DNA of 8,764 nt from the NCBI GenBank assembly GCA_949297205.1, contig CASFSH010000278.1, positions 1 to 8,764 of the forward strand. The letters run 5' to 3'. Each line of letters opens with the position of its first letter. Within the stretch, counting starts at the first letter, position 1. Shown here piece after piece: positions 6,601 through 8,764 of this stretch. The translations under genes were made by a program, and so were the position numbers. Under the pieces are notes generated by a model that ran no database searches, was not told where the DNA came from, and saw only the letters and a program-made list of their open reading frames with translations. The DNA comes from an uncultured Bacillota bacterium. GTDB lineage: Bacteria; Bacillota; Clostridia; UBA1381.

Positions 6601-6657
6601 TTGCATTTTTTCTAAACAATATAATTATATTTTACATTATTTTTATTAAAAATGCAA
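6601..6657. repeat. Nested inverted repeats upstream of the aminotransferase gene
   Basis: The outer pair is TTGCATTTTT (6601-6610) and AAAAATGCAA (6648-6657), perfect over 10 bp with 37 bases between. Inside lies the perfect 14-bp palindrome AATATAATTATATT (6618-6631). They cover the candidate promoter and could be operator sites. No T run follows on the minus strand, so this is not a convincing terminator for the dipeptidase gene. Confidence 0.5.
6632..6657 (-). promoter_or_regulatory. Candidate promoter of the aminotransferase gene
   Basis: On the minus strand TTGCAT (6652-6657) is followed by 17 bases and TAAAAT, ending about base 6629. A second TATAAT-like motif lies just after. The -35 element falls in one arm of a long inverted repeat (6601-6610 with 6648-6657). 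The DNA is so AT-rich that chance matches are likely. Confidence 0.4.
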
Positions 6658-6689
6658 GAAATAAAGTAAAAAAATTCAAAAATTTTAAA

Positions 6690-7616
6690 CTATAGACAAA
6701 TACTTATTAATCTGTATATGTTTTTATATGCAATTTTTTGAAGTGTTTGAAAATTATACCCTTTTTTTACAAGTTCATTAAAAATAATATCAATATTCTC
6801 AATGCCGCACAGATTTGCAGGAAGAAAGTCAATACCGTCAAAATCGGTACCGATACATATATTGTTTTCGCCGCCGAGAGATAAGAAATGTTCTATATGT
6901 TTAGTGACATCTGAAGTATTCGCATCATTTTTGCCATTTAGAAAAGGAGGGTATAGATTTATACCAACAACGCTCCCTGATTTAATAATTTTTTGGAATT
7001 GTTTATCCGTTATGTTGCGGGGATTGGGACATATTGTGTATGAATTTGAATGACTTAATATAATTGGTTTTTTTGAAATGTTGATTGCGTCATAAAAAGT
7101 TTTTTGATTTGCATGGGAAAGGTCGATAATTATTTTGTTTTCATTCATAAAATTAATGACTTGAGCCCCAAAATCAGAAAGACCTCTGCCGTCACCTAAA
7201 GCCCCTCCGCCTAAAGCATTGTCATTGTTCCATGTAAGCGACAGCATACTAACTCCAAGTTTTTTATATGTTTTTAAATCGGAAATTTTTGTAACCGCTT
7301 CGCCGCCTTCAATTGAAATAAATGCCGATAAAGAATTGTTATCCCGACATTGTATTAAATCAAAATAATTTTTGCATATTTCAACATTGTTACGTGCCGC
7401 CTGTTTGTGTATAAAATTTATTACTTCGGTACATCTTTCGACGGGATTACAGTAATATTCAGGTGATATAAAGACAGCAAAAAAAGGAGTGTACATTTTA
7501 TATTCTGTCATTCTTTTTATATCAATATGCAGCGGGTTTTCAAAAAGTGAGTAATTTTTATCAAAAGCTTTTGTTGCTGTATCACAGTGAGTATCGCATA
7601 CAATATAATTTTTCAT
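6690..7616 (-). CDS. Membrane-dipeptidase family peptidase (M19, renal dipeptidase type)
   Basis: A 308-residue zinc dipeptidase of peptidase family M19. Family members cleave dipeptides, some of them D-containing, at a binuclear zinc site in a TIM barrel. The expected residues are present: H10 and D12 in DTHCDT, bridging E103 in SIEGGE, H168 in DLSHAN, H189 in LSHSNS, R200 in NPRN and D258 in GTDFDG. There is no signal peptide or GPI-type tail, so it acts in the cytoplasm on imported or internally formed dipeptides. The start at 7616 is preferred: AAAGGA (7625-7630) is 8 bases upstream of it but only 2 bases from the in-frame ATG at 7622, which would add two residues. The usual GGNFLR-like end is replaced by AYKNIYRLI. 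It is divergent from the response regulator and lies upstream of the aminotransferase, hinting at peptide-derived amino-acid use. Confidence 0.9.
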   Translation of the reverse strand: MKNYIVCDTHCDTATKAFDKNYSLFENPLHIDIKRMTEYKMYTPFFAVFISPEYYCNPVERCTEVINFIHKQAARNNVEICKNYFDLIQCRDNNSLSAFISIEGGEAVTKISDLKTYKKLGVSMLSLTWNNDNALGGGALGDGRGLSDFGAQVINFMNENKIIIDLSHANQKTFYDAINISKKPIILSHSNSYTICPNPRNITDKQFQKIIKSGSVVGINLYPPFLNGKNDANTSDVTKHIEHFLSLGGENNICIGTDFDGIDFLPANLCGIENIDIIFNELVKKGYNFQTLQKIAYKNIYRLISICL

Positions 7617-7709
7617 AATCATTTTCCTTTATAATATTATTTAAAATAAACATATGAAAAAAACAGAAAAATTTGCCTGTCCGCCCAATTTTTATAATAT
7701 TAATCCTGT

Positions 7710-7738
7710 TTGACATAAAAAGAATTTTATAATAAAAT
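7710..7738 (+). promoter_or_regulatory. Upstream candidate promoter of the response-regulator gene
   Basis: TTGACA (7710-7715), 17 bases, TAAAAT (7733-7738). Transcription would begin near 7745, upstream of the tandem repeats, so a regulator bound there would block this promoter. No clear promoter for the divergent dipeptidase gene was found between 7623 and 7710. Confidence 0.6.
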
Positions 7739-7770
7739 ATAACAGTATACAAAAAAATGTTTATAACATA

Positions 7771-7792
7771 AAACTTAAGAAAAACTTAAGAA
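7771..7792. promoter_or_regulatory. Tandem 11-bp direct repeat, probable response-regulator binding site
   Basis: AAACTTAAGAA occurs twice head to tail (7771-7781 and 7782-7792). Two direct half-sites spaced one helical turn apart are the hallmark of OmpR/PhoB-family binding sites. It lies about 60 bases before the gene of such a regulator and just upstream of a promoter with a poor -35, which suggests autoregulation. Confidence 0.65.
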
Positions 7793-7800
7793 TTTTATTA

Positions 7801-7829
7801 GGGCAATACTAAGAAATGTTTGATATAAT
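7801..7829 (+). promoter_or_regulatory. Extended -10 promoter proximal to the response-regulator gene
   Basis: TGATATAAT (7821-7829) is an extended -10 with a perfect TATAAT hexamer (7824-7829). The -35 position (7801-7806, GGGCAA) is far from consensus, as at activator-dependent promoters. The start point near 7836 leaves a leader of about 16 bases carrying the ribosome binding site. Confidence 0.6.
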
Positions 7830-7851
7830 AATGTCCGAAGGAGGAAAAGGT

Positions 7852-8547
7852 ATGAGGAAATATAATGTTCTTGTGGTTGACGACGATAAGGAGATTGTAA
7901 GAAGTATAGAGTTATTTTTAAAGGCGGACGGATATGAAGTTATAAAAGCGTATAACGGACTTGAGGCAATAGATGCGGTAATGGAAAATGAAATACATCT
8001 TATAATACTGGATATTATGATGCCTGAATTAAACGGCGTGGAAACGCTTATCAAAATCCGTACAACAAAAAATATTCCCGTAATTCTTCTTTCGGCAAAA
8101 TCGGAGGACTGCGACAAGATATTAGGACTTACGGCAGGGGCTGATGATTACGTAACAAAACCGTTTAATCCGTCCGAGCTTATGGCAAGAGTTAAGTCAC
8201 AGATAAGAAGATACACAATGCTTGGAGGTATGAAGGAAGAAGATAACATTATAAAAATAGGTACTATGACGGTGGATACCGACAAAAAAACGGTAACCGT
8301 AGACGGTGAAGCGATAAAGCTTACGAAACTTGAATATAAAATAGTAGAGTTGTTGGCAAAAAACGAGGGAAAAGTCTTTTCGGTTGACGAAATTTACAGA
8401 ATTGTATGGAAGGATGATACGATTGTGAGTGATAATGCAGTTGCGGTACATATACGTCATATCAGAGAAAAGATAGAAATAAATCCGAAAGAACCTAAAT
8501 TTTTAAAGGTGGTATGGGGGATAGGATACAAAATTTCCCTTGATTAG
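7852..8547 (+). CDS. OmpR/PhoB-family response regulator
   Basis: A 231-residue two-component response regulator. The receiver domain (about 3-115) has the acidic pair D10/D11 in VVDDD, phosphoacceptor D54 in ILDIMMP, S81 in LLSAKS and K103 in TKPF. The C-terminal winged-helix domain (about 130-229) has the LTKLEYKIVELL helix, the recognition helix SDNAVAVHIRHIREKI and the closing GIGYKI hairpin. Length is normal for the family. The start at 7852 is set by GGAGG (7840-7844), 7 bases upstream; earlier in-frame ATGs at 7816 and 7831 lie before the predicted transcription start. It most resembles VanR-like regulators of Firmicutes, but no resistance gene is in view. The probable kinase gene follows after 16 bases. 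Tandem repeats upstream suggest it controls its own expression. Confidence 0.93.
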   Translation: MRKYNVLVVDDDKEIVRSIELFLKADGYEVIKAYNGLEAIDAVMENEIHLIILDIMMPELNGVETLIKIRTTKNIPVILLSAKSEDCDKILGLTAGADDYVTKPFNPSELMARVKSQIRRYTMLGGMKEEDNIIKIGTMTVDTDKKTVTVDGEAIKLTKLEYKIVELLAKNEGKVFSVDEIYRIVWKDDTIVSDNAVAVHIRHIREKIEINPKEPKFLKVVWGIGYKISLD

Positions 8548-8563
8548 AAAGGAAGATGAAGAA

Positions 8564-8764
8564 ATGTACAATAAATATTTTAAAATTGCGGCGGCGTTGC
8601 TGGTGGGGATAATATTTGCCGCCTGCGGAAGTATTTTTGCAAACGGCATTATATCAATAGAGAGCAGAAAGGACTCTGTTTATCGGTTTGAGCCGTCTTT
8701 TAGGGACAGTCACTATATACGTGAAAAGCTGTCGGAACCGATATGGGCAGTTGCAAATGCATAT
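8564..8764 (+). CDS. N-terminal part of a membrane-anchored protein, probably the partner sensor histidine kinase (cut by window end)
   Basis: The frame from ATG 8564 stays open for 67 codons to the window edge. It begins with a short basic stretch (MYNKYFK), then a hydrophobic segment (about residues 8-27), then a polar region probably outside the membrane (SIESRKDSVYRFEP and onward). AAAGGA (8548-8553) precedes it by 10 bases. The ATG at 8556 is in another frame and stops after 18 codons. The position 16 bases behind a response regulator is the usual place for its sensor kinase, and the layout fits a kinase's first membrane helix and sensor domain. No kinase motif is in view. FAAC at residues 18-21 resembles a weak lipobox, so a lipoprotein is the alternative. 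Confidence 0.6.
   Translation, partial: MYNKYFKIAAALLVGIIFAACGSIFANGIISIESRKDSVYRFEPSFRDSHYIREKLSEPIWAVANAY

Noticed and set aside
6671..6689. Terminator directly after the dipeptidase gene
   Set aside because: The only symmetry is A/T runs (AAAATTTTTGAATTTTTTT on the minus strand) with no G-C pairs, which would not form a stable terminator stem.
7809..8117. Minus-strand open frame of about 100 codons
   Set aside because: Antisense to the receiver domain of the response regulator, whose motifs are complete; low-complexity Ile/Ser-rich translation typical of a shadow frame.

Overview
The window looks like chromosomal DNA from a low-GC Gram-positive bacterium, most likely an anaerobic member of the Clostridia, possibly gut-associated. 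The grounds are strong AGGAGG-type ribosome binding sites before nearly every gene, AT-rich intergenic DNA with near-consensus sigma-A promoters, and protein families typical of that group. No phage, transposon, CRISPR, rRNA or tRNA feature was seen. The species cannot be named from the sequence.

Layout from left to right. (1) 101-2536, minus strand: a single-gene unit for a cytoplasmic GH95-family fucosidase-type glycosidase, with its own promoter and terminator. (2) 2587-5311, plus strand: a three-gene operon behind a textbook promoter. It encodes a small SpoVT/AbrB-fold DNA-binding protein, a PLP enzyme of the methionine gamma-lyase/YnbB ('aluminium resistance') family, and an EamA/DMT permease that overlaps the enzyme by one base. 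Its short leader holds a perfect 12-bp hairpin followed by a T run, and a possible 20-codon upstream reading frame whose stop codon reaches the regulator's translation start region. (3) 5273-5360: back-to-back terminators between convergent units. (4) 5373-7616, minus strand: an M19 dipeptidase followed by a class I aspartate-type aminotransferase, with 129 bases of palindrome-rich DNA between them. (5) 7710-8764, plus strand: an OmpR/PhoB-family response regulator, followed after 16 bases by a membrane-anchored protein that runs off the window edge and is probably the partner sensor kinase. Two 11-bp tandem repeats in the regulator's promoter look like its own binding site.

Taken together, the window carries carbohydrate scavenging (fucosides), peptide and amino-acid handling (dipeptidase, aminotransferase, PLP lyase with a permease) and one signalling system. 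No known exotic system is evident. The least explained parts are the leader of the AbrB-PLP enzyme-permease operon, the nested inverted repeats before the aminotransferase, and the tandem repeat before the response regulator.
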